64,000 nucleotides of DNA, from the NCBI GenBank assembly GCA_017503735.1, contig JAFVSN010000004.1:83995-147994 (forward strand), read 5' to 3'. The notes beneath the pieces were generated by a model. It did not search any database and was not told where the DNA came from. It saw only the letters and a program-made list of their open reading frames with translations. This document shows positions 51,862 to 60,403 of this stretch, in pieces; within the stretch, counting starts at the first letter, position 1, and each line of letters starts with the position of its first letter. The stretch comes from Lachnospiraceae bacterium. GTDB taxonomy: Bacteria > Bacillota > Clostridia > Lachnospirales > Lachnospiraceae. Made by a program: the position numbers and the translations under genes.

Positions 51862-52740
51862 TCACACTTTCTCGCTAATCTTCTTACCCAGAAGACCCGT
51901 AGGCTTTACAAGCAATACCACAATCAGTACTCCGAACACAATAGCATCGGAGATTTCCGTAGAGATGTATGCCTTTGCAAAAATCTCAATAATACCCAGT
52001 AACACACCACCGATTAAAGCTCCCGGAATGGAACCGATACCGCCGAATACCGCCGCGGTAAACGCTTTAATACCCGGCATGGAACCGGTGGTCGGTACCA
52101 GATTCGGATATGCGGAACAAAGAAGCACGCCCGCAATCGCCGCCAGTGCGGAACCGATGGCAAAGGTAATGGAAATCGTGGTATTTACATTGATACCCAT
52201 CAGCTGTGCCGCACCCTTATCTTCGGAGCAGGCACGCATGGCCTTACCCATCTTCGTCTTGCCGGTAAATACAGTCAATGCAATCATAATAATCACGCAG
52301 GCCGCAATCGTAACTAAGGTAACGTAAGATACATATAATCCTTCCGTAAGCTGGATACCGCCGTCTCCCACAACGGACTTAAACACCTTCGGATTGGAAG
52401 TCCAAAGAAGCTGTGCCGCATTCTGTAAAAAGTAGCTCATACCGATTGCCGTAATCAACACCGCAAGAGAAGTAGCTTGTCTGAGTGGCTTATACGCCAG
52501 ACGTTCAATCATAATACCAAGCACCGTACAAACAAACATCGATAACAGTATGCCGACAATGGCAGGCATATTGTAACGACTGGTCATAAAGAAGCATACA
52601 TAGGCACCTACCATGATAACATCACCGTGTGCAAAATTTAACATTTTTGCAATACCGTATACCATGGTGTACCCCAGCGCGATAATCGCGTAGATACTTC
52701 CCAAACTGATTCCGTTAATCACATTTGAAAGGAAATCCAT
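51862..52740 (-). CDS. livH: Branched-chain amino acid ABC transporter permease LivH
   Basis: A 292-residue permease with about eight TM segments. MDFLSNVINGISLGSIYAIIAL at the start and GYTMVYGIAKMLNFAHGDVIMVGAY (about 22-46) are LivH signatures; MGINVNTTISITFAIGSALAAIAG lies in the coupling region. ATG 52740 has GAGGTGCAG upstream. A terminator-like hairpin lies between livJ and this gene and probably lowers expression of the membrane subunits relative to the binding protein. Confidence 0.95.
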   Translation of the reverse strand: MDFLSNVINGISLGSIYAIIALGYTMVYGIAKMLNFAHGDVIMVGAYVCFFMTSRYNMPAIVGILLSMFVCTVLGIMIERLAYKPLRQATSLAVLITAIGMSYFLQNAAQLLWTSNPKVFKSVVGDGGIQLTEGLYVSYVTLVTIAACVIIMIALTVFTGKTKMGKAMRACSEDKGAAQLMGINVNTTISITFAIGSALAAIAGVLLCSAYPNLVPTTGSMPGIKAFTAAVFGGIGSIPGALIGGVLLGIIEIFAKAYISTEISDAIVFGVLIVVLLVKPTGLLGKKISEKV

Positions 52741-52845
52741 ATACTGCACCTCAATTTCTAAAAAGTAAATAACAATACATTTTATTCTATCACAAAAAGA
52801 CAAAAATGGCAATGTTTTTTCCGTTAAAGCGGTAAAGAGTTTACA

Positions 52846-52888
52846 TAAAAAAAGGCCACGCTTGCAACGATAAATCACAAGCGTGGCA
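52846..52888 (-). terminator. Intercistronic terminator between livJ and livH
   Basis: Minus strand GCCACGCTTG pairs with CAAGCGTGGC across 13 bases, followed by seven Ts. It sits 36 bp past the livJ stop and 106 bp before livH, and would partly uncouple livJ from the rest. Confidence 0.85.
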
Positions 52889-52923
52889 ACTCTTACTTCG
52901 TATGATTCTGTATGCCGACCGAA

Positions 52924-54072
52924 TTAGTCAAGACCTACATATACACCATTTTCGATTACCATACCCTTCGGGCTCTTGGTAACCTCACCATTCTTGCCCC
53001 AGGTCATTCCTGCACCGGTCAAACCGTCGAACTTCAAGGTGGTAAACTGCTCAATCATAATGTCACAAACTTCCTCAGCGGTCATATCAGAGGTAACCTT
53101 ACCCTTCTGACAAGCCTCGTAGATCGCATATACACAGTCATAAGCATCTGCCGCGAACTGATTCGGGGTTTCACCGAACTTTTCGTTGTACTTCTTTACG
53201 AAGTTCACGGTCTTCTCATCGGTAGCATCTGCGGAGAACGGAGTTAAGAGCATAACACCCTCTGCCAAAGAAGTATCAAAGCCCTCAAGAGTAAGAATAC
53301 CGTCCATACCGTCTACACCGAAGAACTTCGGAGCATAGTTCATCTTCTTTGCCTGGTCAAGAATTAAAGCTGCTGCTTCATAGTACATCGGAAGGAATAC
53401 AAGATCCGCACCGGCCTTCTGTGCCTCACCTAACTGAACGCTGAAATCATTCTGGCTGTCGGTGTTGAAGGTTGTCTTGGAAACAACATTGATACCAAGC
53501 TCATCAGCTTTATCCATAAAGGTCTCGAAAATACCGGTGGAATATACATCATCGTTCTTATAGATAATAGCAACTTTCGTACCAAGCTTCTTCTCGCTGA
53601 TATACTGTGCGGAAGCGGAACCCTGGTTCGGGTCGGAGAAGCACATCTGGAACATGTTATCCTTGCCCTTGGTAACATCCGTAGCGGAAGCAGACGGAGT
53701 CAAAGCAAAGATACGATCTGCATAGGTCTCTGCCGCAGTTGCAACACACGGCTGGGAAGTAACGGAACCGAGGGAAATCTGTACATTCCAGTCCTTTAAA
53801 ATGTTATACGCATTCACTGCCTTCTCAGCGTCATGAGTATCATCCTCATAACGTAACTCAAACTGCATACCGCCTAATGCATTAATCTCCTCCACTGCGA
53901 TTTCAGCACCACGTTTTGCAGCCATACCGTACACTGCCGCACCACCGGTAAGCGGACCGGTACCGCCGATTCTGATTGCACCGGAATCGGACTTCTTGCC
54001 ACATCCTGCAAATGCAGAAAGCATCATAGCAGAAATAAGTCCGAAACATACTACCTTTTTCATCTTTTTCAT
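52924..54072 (-). CDS. livJ: Branched-chain amino acid ABC transporter substrate-binding lipoprotein LivJ
   Basis: A 382-residue extracellular binding protein anchored by lipid: the signal peptide ends LSAFAGC (predicted lipidated Cys about 24), followed by Lys/Ser/Gly and the bilobal periplasmic-binding fold (IRIGGTGPLTGGAAVYGMAAKRGAEIAVEEIN...). It captures branched-chain or related amino acids for LivHMGF. GGAGAG lies before the ATG, and its own promoter lies 83-112 bp upstream. As first gene before a terminator, it should be the most abundant subunit. Confidence 0.95.
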   Translation of the reverse strand: MKKMKKVVCFGLISAMMLSAFAGCGKKSDSGAIRIGGTGPLTGGAAVYGMAAKRGAEIAVEEINALGGMQFELRYEDDTHDAEKAVNAYNILKDWNVQISLGSVTSQPCVATAAETYADRIFALTPSASATDVTKGKDNMFQMCFSDPNQGSASAQYISEKKLGTKVAIIYKNDDVYSTGIFETFMDKADELGINVVSKTTFNTDSQNDFSVQLGEAQKAGADLVFLPMYYEAAALILDQAKKMNYAPKFFGVDGMDGILTLEGFDTSLAEGVMLLTPFSADATDEKTVNFVKKYNEKFGETPNQFAADAYDCVYAIYEACQKGKVTSDMTAEEVCDIMIEQFTTLKFDGLTGAGMTWGKNGEVTKSPKGMVIENGVYVGLD

Positions 54073-54130
54073 AATCTCTCTCCTTTATGTAACTACTACA
54101 TAGTTTCGGTTGCAAATGCAACTTGAAATA

Positions 54131-54160
54131 ATACTACTACCTTTCTCCCCAATTTGTCAA
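54131..54160 (-). promoter_or_regulatory. Promoter of the liv operon
   Basis: Minus strand TTGACA (54160-54155), 18-bp spacer, TAGTAT (54136-54131). Confidence 0.6.
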
Positions 54161-54187
54161 CCGAAAGTTTTTTTCTGTTCAAAACGG

Positions 54188-54216
54188 TTGTTAGCCTTTT
54201 CGCAATATAGTATAAT
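54188..54216 (+). promoter_or_regulatory. Promoter of the capA-like gene
   Basis: TTGTTA (54188-54193), 17-bp spacer, TATAAT (54211-54216), 28 bp before the ATG. Confidence 0.75.
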
Positions 54217-54243
54217 ACAATTAATAAAAGGAGGATTTTACCA

Positions 54244-55542
54244 ATGAAAAAGAAACTACTGTCTGTTCTGATCATAACGATTCTTCTCGCCTTAGGCGTT
54301 ATCCTTTGGCTCTTCATAAAAAAGCCGGAAAATTCGAATAAAGAAGCTACCCCCGCAGCAACCGGTGTCCCGACTGCCGCGCCGCAAGAAACGGCTACTC
54401 CCCTTCCGGCTCCCACCGCCACACCGGAACCCACTCCTACTCCGGTTCCGACATCCACTCCTGCACCTACGCCGACTCCGACTCCGACTCCGACACCGGG
54501 GCCGGTCACCGTTTGTCTCGGAGGAGATTTAATGTGTCTCGGTGTTCAGCAAAGCTTTGCAAAACAGCCGGACGGCTCCTTTTATTTTAACGAAAGTTTT
54601 TCCATCATAAAGGAGCATTTAAAGAATTGCGATTTTGCCATTGCAAATCTGGAAACCCTTATTTCCGAAAGTGCTCCTCTTACGTTGAATTATAAAACCG
54701 GAAAAACCGGAAAGCCTCACTGCAACGGTCCGGAAGAATACCTGGCAGCAGTAAAAGATGCCGGTTTTACCGTTTTATGTACCAGTAATAATCATTCCGT
54801 TGACAACGGCATCGTAGGAATCAACGAAACCATAGAGAAGTTAAATGCCTACGGTTTTCTTCATATAGGAATGTATGAGAAGGAACTAGCCACCGACGAT
54901 TCCGCCGCAGCTACAGAACCTCGGGAGCGTTTCCTCATCCTTGAGAAAAACGGAATAAAAATCGGACTGGTTGCGTTTACGGAACTGATCAATTTAAGAA
55001 GCCTCATGGAACACGAAGAATTGGAACAGGTGGTAAACTACTACAGCAAGGAATTTGCGGAGGAACTGATTTCCCAAGCAAAAGCCGCCGGTGCGGATTA
55101 TATTATTGCTTATAATCACTGGGGCAATGAAAATACACACACAGTTACCGACAGTCAGCGAAAACATGCGGTTGAACTGGCTGAAGCCGGAGCCGACTTA
55201 ATCATCGGTACCCATTCCCACTGTCTGCAGGGTTCGGAAGTACTTCTTGCCTCCGACGGGCGGGAAGTTCCTTGCTACTATTCCTTAGGAAACCTTGTTT
55301 CCAGTATGGCAAGGGATATCAACAACGATACCGCACTGATTACCGTCACCCTGCATTATACGGAGGACGGGGTCCGCCTAAAAGAAACCGACATTATGCC
55401 GTGTCATGTTTTCGCCCGGTTAGACGGAAAACCTCACGTTATTGTACCCCTTGACTATCCGTTGGAGAGTAAAACTTATTTGTCGGAGTTAAAGAAAGCC
55501 GGAGACCGAATTCGTCCGGTGCTTCCGTGGGAGACGGAATAA
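54244..55542 (+). CDS. CapA-family metallophosphatase-like protein
   Basis: A 432-residue protein anchored by an N-terminal TM (about 6-25), a Pro/Thr/Ala-rich linker (about 33-88; many PTPTP repeats) and a CapA-type domain (about 90-425): CLGGDLMCLGVQQSF, IANLETLISES, LCTSNNHSVDNGI, YNHWGNENTHTVTDSQ and IIGTHSHCLQGSEV give the Asp/Asn/His metal-binding pattern of the calcineurin-like fold. CapA homologues act in poly-gamma-glutamate or capsule production, but many members have unknown roles. No capBC neighbours are present. AGGAGG lies 8 bases before the ATG, and it has its own promoter. Confidence 0.9.
   Translation: MKKKLLSVLIITILLALGVILWLFIKKPENSNKEATPAATGVPTAAPQETATPLPAPTATPEPTPTPVPTSTPAPTPTPTPTPTPGPVTVCLGGDLMCLGVQQSFAKQPDGSFYFNESFSIIKEHLKNCDFAIANLETLISESAPLTLNYKTGKTGKPHCNGPEEYLAAVKDAGFTVLCTSNNHSVDNGIVGINETIEKLNAYGFLHIGMYEKELATDDSAAATEPRERFLILEKNGIKIGLVAFTELINLRSLMEHEELEQVVNYYSKEFAEELISQAKAAGADYIIAYNHWGNENTHTVTDSQRKHAVELAEAGADLIIGTHSHCLQGSEVLLASDGREVPCYYSLGNLVSSMARDINNDTALITVTLHYTEDGVRLKETDIMPCHVFARLDGKPHVIVPLDYPLESKTYLSELKKAGDRIRPVLPWETE
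54419..54500 (+). repeat. Minisatellite encoding the Pro/Thr linker of the CapA-like protein
   Basis: Short repeats of ACTCCG/ACACCG/CCGACT encode the PTPTP linker. The tract is likely to vary in length between strains. Confidence 0.75.
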
Positions 55543-55559
55543 TATCCGCATAAAAAGCA

Positions 55560-55815
55560 CTCTCGCGTTGGCTTTTAAGCCGTGAATCTAGGCGGCTAGC
55601 TTTCGTAGCCGCCTAGACCACGGGCTCCGCCATCGAACGAAAAAGAAAAGAAAGCTCGCTTCCACGTAGGCTTTTAAGCCGCGAATCTAGGCGGCTAGCT
55701 TTCGTAGCCGCCTAGACCACGGGCTCCGCCATCGAACGAAAAAGAAAAGAACCGGAATTTCAAGCAAGCTTGATTCCGGTTCTTTTCTTTTTCGTTCGCG
55801 GCTTAAAAGCCAACG
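55560..55815. repeat. Palindromic repeat cluster beside tRNA-Thr (two 99-bp units inside inverted flanks)
   Basis: Two direct copies begin GGCTTTTAAGCC at 55570 and 55669. Each has the perfect hairpin TCTAGGCGGCTA/TAGCCGCCTAGA and ends GAACGAAAAAGAAAAGAA. The flanks form a further inverted pair: GCGTTGGCTTTTAAGCCG at the left and CGGCTTAAAAGCCAACG at about 55799-55815 at the right. The right-hand part includes the tRNA-Thr terminator. No gene lies inside. It looks like a locally amplified intergenic palindromic element. Confidence 0.85.
55741..55792 (-). terminator. Terminator of tRNA-Thr
   Basis: AAAAGAACCGGAAT pairs with ATTCCGGTTCTTTT around CAAGCAAGCTTG-type bases, followed on the minus strand by CTTTTTCG. 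Both strands have T-tracts. It lies inside the repeat cluster. Confidence 0.85.
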
Positions 55816-55819
55816 TGAG

Positions 55820-55892
55820 AGCTGCTGACGGGAATCGGACCCGTGACCTCCGCACTACCAATGCGACGCTCTACCGACTGAGCCACAGCAGC
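55820..55892 (-). tRNA. tRNA-Thr (anticodon GGT)
   Basis: On the minus strand the acceptor stem is GCTGCTG/CAGCAGC, the D-arm GCTC-AGTCGGTA-GAGC, the anticodon arm TCGCA-TTGGTAG-TGCGG (anticodon GGT, one wobble pair) and the T-arm ACGGG-TCCGATT-CCCGT. Discriminator T; no encoded CCA. Confidence 0.97.
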
Positions 55893-56224
55893 ACTCGCTA
55901 ATTTGTGTTTTCGCTATCAGCGACGTTTGTTAGTATACAATATTTTGTATGGCTTGTCAACTACTTTTTTAAATTTTTCAAATTATTTTTTTATCCAAGC
56001 CACTCCTCCCCTTTTTTCTTCCGCTTTTCTCCTATTCTTCTTCTGACCCAAATCGCACACTCTTTCAATATTTTCACAGCACTCCATTTTCATATATCTT
56101 CTATACCTTTGGTAAAAACCTCAATTTCATCCTAAAATATACGATAAATTGATACGACATTTTATTGATATTTTCGCATATCAACATTATAATTGAATTA
56201 TAAGAAAACATAGGAGGATACTCT
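55893..56224. other. AT-rich intergenic region before the glycosidase-like gene
   Basis: This 332-bp region has no gene I can support. Its last 60 bp hold the promoter and palindromic operator of the next gene; I see nothing further in the rest beyond low-complexity T/C runs. Confidence 0.6.
56165..56193 (+). promoter_or_regulatory. Promoter with palindromic operator of the glycosidase-like gene
   Basis: TTGATA (56165-56170), 17-bp spacer, TATAAT (56188-56193). A perfect palindrome TTGATAT-TTTCGC-ATATCAA (56165-56184) covers the -35 box and spacer, so a repressor bound there would block RNA polymerase. Confidence 0.75.
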
Positions 56225-57976
56225 ATGGGAAATTACAGAAATTTTGATTTGGTTGTTTATTTTATTGCGCAAGGTGTTGTACATGCCACCAAAGAACAGC
56301 TTCAAAAGGACATTGATTTTTTTAAGCACCATATGCGATTGGACAAGGTTTATCTGGAACCCTACCGGGACGGTACTTTTGCCACGGAAGAACAACTCCG
56401 TCTCTGTAAAGAGGTTTTCAATGCAAACGGAATCAAAACGGAGGGCGGTATTACCACCAGTATGCCGGACCCGGCAGGCAGAGAGAAAAAGCAGCGTATG
56501 TTCAATACCTTCTGCTATAACGACGATTATATGTTAACTACCTTGCAACAAGTTTGCGAGTTAAATGCCAAAGTATTTGATGCGTTTATTCTGGACGATT
56601 TTTATTTTACCAATTGTACCTGTGATGCATGTCGCAGGGAGCGGGACCTTTACAATGCCACACACGGTATCACCGACGGCAGCTGGCAAGCCTACCGCAC
56701 CCATCGCATGTACGAGGTTTCGGAACAGTACGTTATCGCTCCGGCAAAGAAAATCAATCCGGACTGTAAGATTACCATTAAGTTCCCGAACTGGATGGAA
56801 TCTTATCAAGAAACCGGCTACGACCCGCTTTCCCAAAAGGAGATTTTCGACCTGATTTACACCGGCACGGAAACAAGAGACCCGGTCAACACCGACCAAC
56901 ACTTACCGCGCTATCTTTCCTTCTCCCTGATGCGTTACCTGGAGGCTATGGCACCGGATAGAAACGGTGGCGGCTGGTTTGACCCGTTTGATTGTAAGAG
57001 TCTTGATTATTATCTGGAGCAGGCTTATCTGACCGCTTTTGCAAAACCGCGGGAGATGATGATGTTCTGCTTCCAGGCTCTGGTAAATACGGTAAATGTT
57101 CCGGCATTGGGCTTTATGCTTGACAAATTGGATGGTCTTTTAGACAACCTGGAAACTCCGGTCGGCATTCCATGTTATATTCCGAATGCTTCTCAGGGCG
57201 AAGATAATGTGCAGGATTATTTGGGTATGCATGGTTTCCCGGTAACACCGACCCCATGGTTCCCGGAGCATGCCAATGCCTTGCTTTTGACGCAGTCTTC
57301 TTCCTACGACCCGGATATTGTGGATAAGTTGGAAGCCTACCTTACAAACGGTGGCAAAGCCATTGTTACAAGCGGCTTTGTAAAGGCTACACTGGATCGC
57401 GGGCTGATGCGTATTACTTCCATCAGAGACAGAGGTCGGGTTGCCACCGTAAAGGACTTTGCTGCGGAATCCTCCCTGTTCTGGAATCGTTGGGAACGGG
57501 ATTACGGCGAGAAGCCGGTAACGGTTCCCGTTCTGGAATTCCGTAACAATGCCACCTGGGGCGCTATCTGCAAGGGTATTGCCGAAGAAGAAGCCTATAC
57601 CTTACTTGCACGGGATACCTACGGAAAAGGTCAAATGTATACTCTGGTAGTACCGGAAGCCTTCTCCGATTTAAAGCATTATCCGAATCTGATTTTGAAC
57701 CGCATGCGAAAAGAGTTTGCCGTAAACGGCATTTATCTGGAAGGGGACCCGATGATCGGTCTGTTTGTTTATGACAACGATACCTTTGTCCTTTACCCAT
57801 ATGTGGATGCGGACACCCGGGACAGCGATATTTTCGTTCATATCGAAGGAGGAAAAGCACTTACGATACCGGGCAGTGAAAGAACCATCGAACCTCTCTA
57901 TACAAGAAACGGCGAGGCGGTGTTCTGCCTGAGAGCATCGGTAGGTAAGTTTGCATGTTATCAGGTGGAGCGGTAA
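56225..57976 (+). CDS. Unassigned glycosidase-like protein (predicted TIM barrel plus amidotransferase-like domain)
   Basis: I do not recognise a named family. The 583-residue protein appears to have a barrel (about 1-320) with DAFILDDFYFTNCTCDACRRE (about 117-137), whose Asp-Asp-Phe resembles active-site strands of retaining glycosidases, and YLEPYRDGTFATEE. A middle part (about 325-450) looks like the Rossmann/amidotransferase-like domain that follows the barrel in some GH families (GIPCYIPNASQGEDNVQDYLGM; YLTNGGKAIVTSGFVKATLD). A beta-rich C-terminus follows. No signal peptide, so cytoplasmic. GGAGG lies 7 bases before the ATG. It stands alone with its own operator and terminators. Confidence 0.6.
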   Translation: MGNYRNFDLVVYFIAQGVVHATKEQLQKDIDFFKHHMRLDKVYLEPYRDGTFATEEQLRLCKEVFNANGIKTEGGITTSMPDPAGREKKQRMFNTFCYNDDYMLTTLQQVCELNAKVFDAFILDDFYFTNCTCDACRRERDLYNATHGITDGSWQAYRTHRMYEVSEQYVIAPAKKINPDCKITIKFPNWMESYQETGYDPLSQKEIFDLIYTGTETRDPVNTDQHLPRYLSFSLMRYLEAMAPDRNGGGWFDPFDCKSLDYYLEQAYLTAFAKPREMMMFCFQALVNTVNVPALGFMLDKLDGLLDNLETPVGIPCYIPNASQGEDNVQDYLGMHGFPVTPTPWFPEHANALLLTQSSSYDPDIVDKLEAYLTNGGKAIVTSGFVKATLDRGLMRITSIRDRGRVATVKDFAAESSLFWNRWERDYGEKPVTVPVLEFRNNATWGAICKGIAEEEAYTLLARDTYGKGQMYTLVVPEAFSDLKHYPNLILNRMRKEFAVNGIYLEGDPMIGLFVYDNDTFVLYPYVDADTRDSDIFVHIEGGKALTIPGSERTIEPLYTRNGEAVFCLRASVGKFACYQVER

Positions 57977-57997
57977 CGTTTCCGCTCTCGTTTTTTA
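57967..57997 (+). terminator. Terminator overlapping the glycosidase-like stop codon
   Basis: GAGCGG pairs with CCGCTC around TAACGTTT (containing the TAA stop), then TCGTTTTTT. Confidence 0.7.
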
Positions 57998-58042
57998 CAA
58001 AACAAGCAAAAAAACGGACGTACCTTCCAATAGAAATTTCAC

Positions 58043-58080
58043 CAACTGCCGGATTCTTTCGAGACCCGGCAGTTGTTTTT
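58043..58080 (+). terminator. Second terminator before convergent argD
   Basis: CAACTGCCGG pairs with CCGGCAGTTG, followed by TTTTT. The minus strand lacks a T-tract, so it probably acts for the plus-strand gene. Confidence 0.75.
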
Positions 58081-58257
58081 GCTCTACAGGAAATCTCAGA
58101 TTCTTTTGGGTCAAATCATATAAAATCACGCTTTTTGAGAAACACCTATCCAGCCTTAGGCACTTTACATACCACCCATAAAGAAAAAGGACCATCGCAC
58201 CTACGATTTTCAATCGTAAATGCAACGGTTCCTCTCATCTTGTTATACTCTCGCTTC

Positions 58258-59442
58258 TTATAAATTTGCTTCTAAAATCTTTATCATCTCGTCCACATGC
58301 GCCTTTGTAATAACAAGCGGCGGAACAAAGCGGATGATATTGGTTCCCGCAGAAATCAGGATAAGACCTGCTTTCATGGCGCGGGTTACAACATCCTTTA
58401 CCGGCTCCTTAAACTCTAAGCCCTGCATGAGGCCGATACCTCTGTGAGCCACGATTTTATCCGTGTGACGCGCGGTCAATGCTTCTAACTGCTCATACAG
58501 GTATGCACCGACTTCCTTTACGTTCTCCAAAAGATTTAACTCTTCAAAGCGATCAAATACGGTGCTTACCGCATGGGTTACAAACGGATTACCGCCGTAG
58601 GTGGTGCCATGATCCCCCGGCTCATAAGCCGATGCCACTTCATCGGTAGCCGCAAAGGCACCTACCGGCACACCGCAACCGAGAGCTTTTGCAGTGGTCA
58701 TAATATCCGGCTTTACGCCGTACTGCTGGTACGCATACATGGTACCGGTTCTTCCCATACCACACTGAATTTCATCTAAAATAAGAAGAATGCCCTTTTC
58801 ATCACAAAGCTTTCTTACACCCTGAATGAATTCTTTCTCTGCAGGATAAATACCGCCTTCACCCTGTACGGTTTCCATAATAATAGCCGCTGTCTTATCG
58901 GTAATCTTAGCCTTAACGCTGTCTAAGTTATTATACTCCGCAAATACGGCACCGCCGATTAACGGTTCAAACGCCGCACGATACTTCGGCGTACCGGTTA
59001 CAGACAATGCGCCCATACTTCTGCCGTGGAAGGAATGTTCCATGGCAATGATTTCACTGTCAGCCACACCGTGCTTTTTATAGTAATACTTTCTGGCAAG
59101 CTTAATTGCTCCTTCTACCGCTTCCGTACCGCTGTTGGTAAAGAATACCCGGTCCATACCGGAAGCCTTTACAATCTTTTCAGCCGCAAAGGTGGTCGGC
59201 TCATTGTAATAATAGTTGGAAGTATGAAGAAGCTTATCTACCTGTGCCTTTACCGCTTCATTATACTTTTCATCACCGTACCCTAACGCAAACACCGCAA
59301 TACCTGCGGAAAAATCCAAATACTTTGTTCCGTCGGTTTCATATAAGTATACACCTTCGCCGTGATCAAGCACAACCTGATATCTTGCATAGGTATGCAT
59401 AAGTACTTTTTCGGCTCTTTCCATACATTCTGTTTTATTCAT
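58258..59442 (-). CDS. argD: Acetylornithine aminotransferase
   Basis: PLP-dependent transaminase (394 residues) making N-acetylornithine in arginine biosynthesis. Signatures: DFSAGIAVFALGYGD near the N-terminus, FTNSGTEAVEGAIKLARKY (about residues 97-115), the LILDEIQCGMGRTG motif and the Lys-containing TTAKALGCGVPVGAF (the PLP Schiff-base Lys). ATG 59442 has AAGGAG about 8 bases upstream; an ATG two codons earlier is too close to that site. It follows argB by 75 bp, and that gap holds a strong hairpin (59470-59492). Confidence 0.95.
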   Translation of the reverse strand: MNKTECMERAEKVLMHTYARYQVVLDHGEGVYLYETDGTKYLDFSAGIAVFALGYGDEKYNEAVKAQVDKLLHTSNYYYNEPTTFAAEKIVKASGMDRVFFTNSGTEAVEGAIKLARKYYYKKHGVADSEIIAMEHSFHGRSMGALSVTGTPKYRAAFEPLIGGAVFAEYNNLDSVKAKITDKTAAIIMETVQGEGGIYPAEKEFIQGVRKLCDEKGILLILDEIQCGMGRTGTMYAYQQYGVKPDIMTTAKALGCGVPVGAFAATDEVASAYEPGDHGTTYGGNPFVTHAVSTVFDRFEELNLLENVKEVGAYLYEQLEALTARHTDKIVAHRGIGLMQGLEFKEPVKDVVTRAMKAGLILISAGTNIIRFVPPLVITKAHVDEMIKILEANL

Positions 59443-59517
59443 AAACATCGCTCCTTCCTTATATGTAAGTGCCGGGACCCTCGCCCCGGCACCATTTTTC
59501 ATTTCAAAGTACGAAAC

Positions 59518-60380
59518 TTACTCACCCTTTACAATCGCAGTACCGATACCCTTATCGGTAAAGAACTCCAAGAGTAACGAATGTTGTACACGACCATCCA
59601 AAATATGTACGCCTGCCACGCCTTCCTTAACCGCATCGATACAGTTCTGAAGCTTCGGAAGCATACCTCCGCCGATAACACCGGAACCAAGAAGTTCATC
59701 CGCACCGTCTAAGGTCAATACGGAAATCAGGGAATTCTTGTCTTCAAAATCACGGTATACACCTTCAATGTCCGTAAGGAATGCCAGCTTCTCTGCACCC
59801 ATAGCCGTTGCAATAGCACAAGCCGCATCATCTGCGTTAATATTATAGGAAAGGAAATTGTCATCCATACCGATCGGAGCAATGACCGGAATATAGTCAT
59901 TGACCAAAAGGGTATCAATAAGTCCCGTATCTACATTTGTAACATTTCCTACGAATCCGATGTCTTCCCCATTGGCAAGCTTTTTCTCACACTTTAAGGT
60001 GCCGCCGTCCTTACCGCAGATTCCCGCAGCCTTTACTCCAAGCTGCTCTAACATCTGTACCAGACGCTTATTTACCTTGCTCAGAACCATCTCGGCAACT
60101 TCCATGGTCTCGGCATCTGTCACACGAAGACCCTGCACAAACTTTGCTTCCTTTCCGAGAAGTCCTACCCATTTGCTGATTTCCTTACCGCCACCGTGTA
60201 CGATAATCGGCTGCATACCAACCAACTTTAAAGAGCTACGTCCTTGATTACATTCTGCTGTAACTGCTCGTCAAGCATGGCACTTCCGCCGTACTTTACA
60301 ACAACAATCTTATCTTTAAACTTCTGAATATACGGCAGTGCCTCAATCAGCACATTTGCCTTTGCCATCAAACCTTCCAT
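59518..60380 (-). pseudogene. argB: Acetylglutamate kinase gene with a one-base frameshift
   Basis: ArgB phosphorylates N-acetylglutamate in arginine biosynthesis. Reading from ATG 60380 (GAGG upstream) the first part gives the normal start ([14 protein letters not shown], then [15 protein letters not shown]) and then VIKDVAL followed by TAA at 60230-60228. Restoring one T in the run (CTTTAAAG to CTTTTAAAG) gives [19 protein letters not shown] and continues intact to the stop at 59518; the total would be 287 residues, the normal length. The remaining reading frame begins at TTG 60225 (235 residues) and lacks the N-terminal phosphate loop. It may be a sequencing error, a fresh mutation or slippage-dependent. 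Confidence 0.85.
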
Positions 60381-60403
60381 TTTGGTATCCTCGCTTTCTT
60401 CTA

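Noticed and set aside
60223-60225. TTG at 60225 as the true start of argB
   Set aside because: It would remove the N-terminal third that is intact upstream; the upstream sequence matches ArgB exactly after restoring one base.
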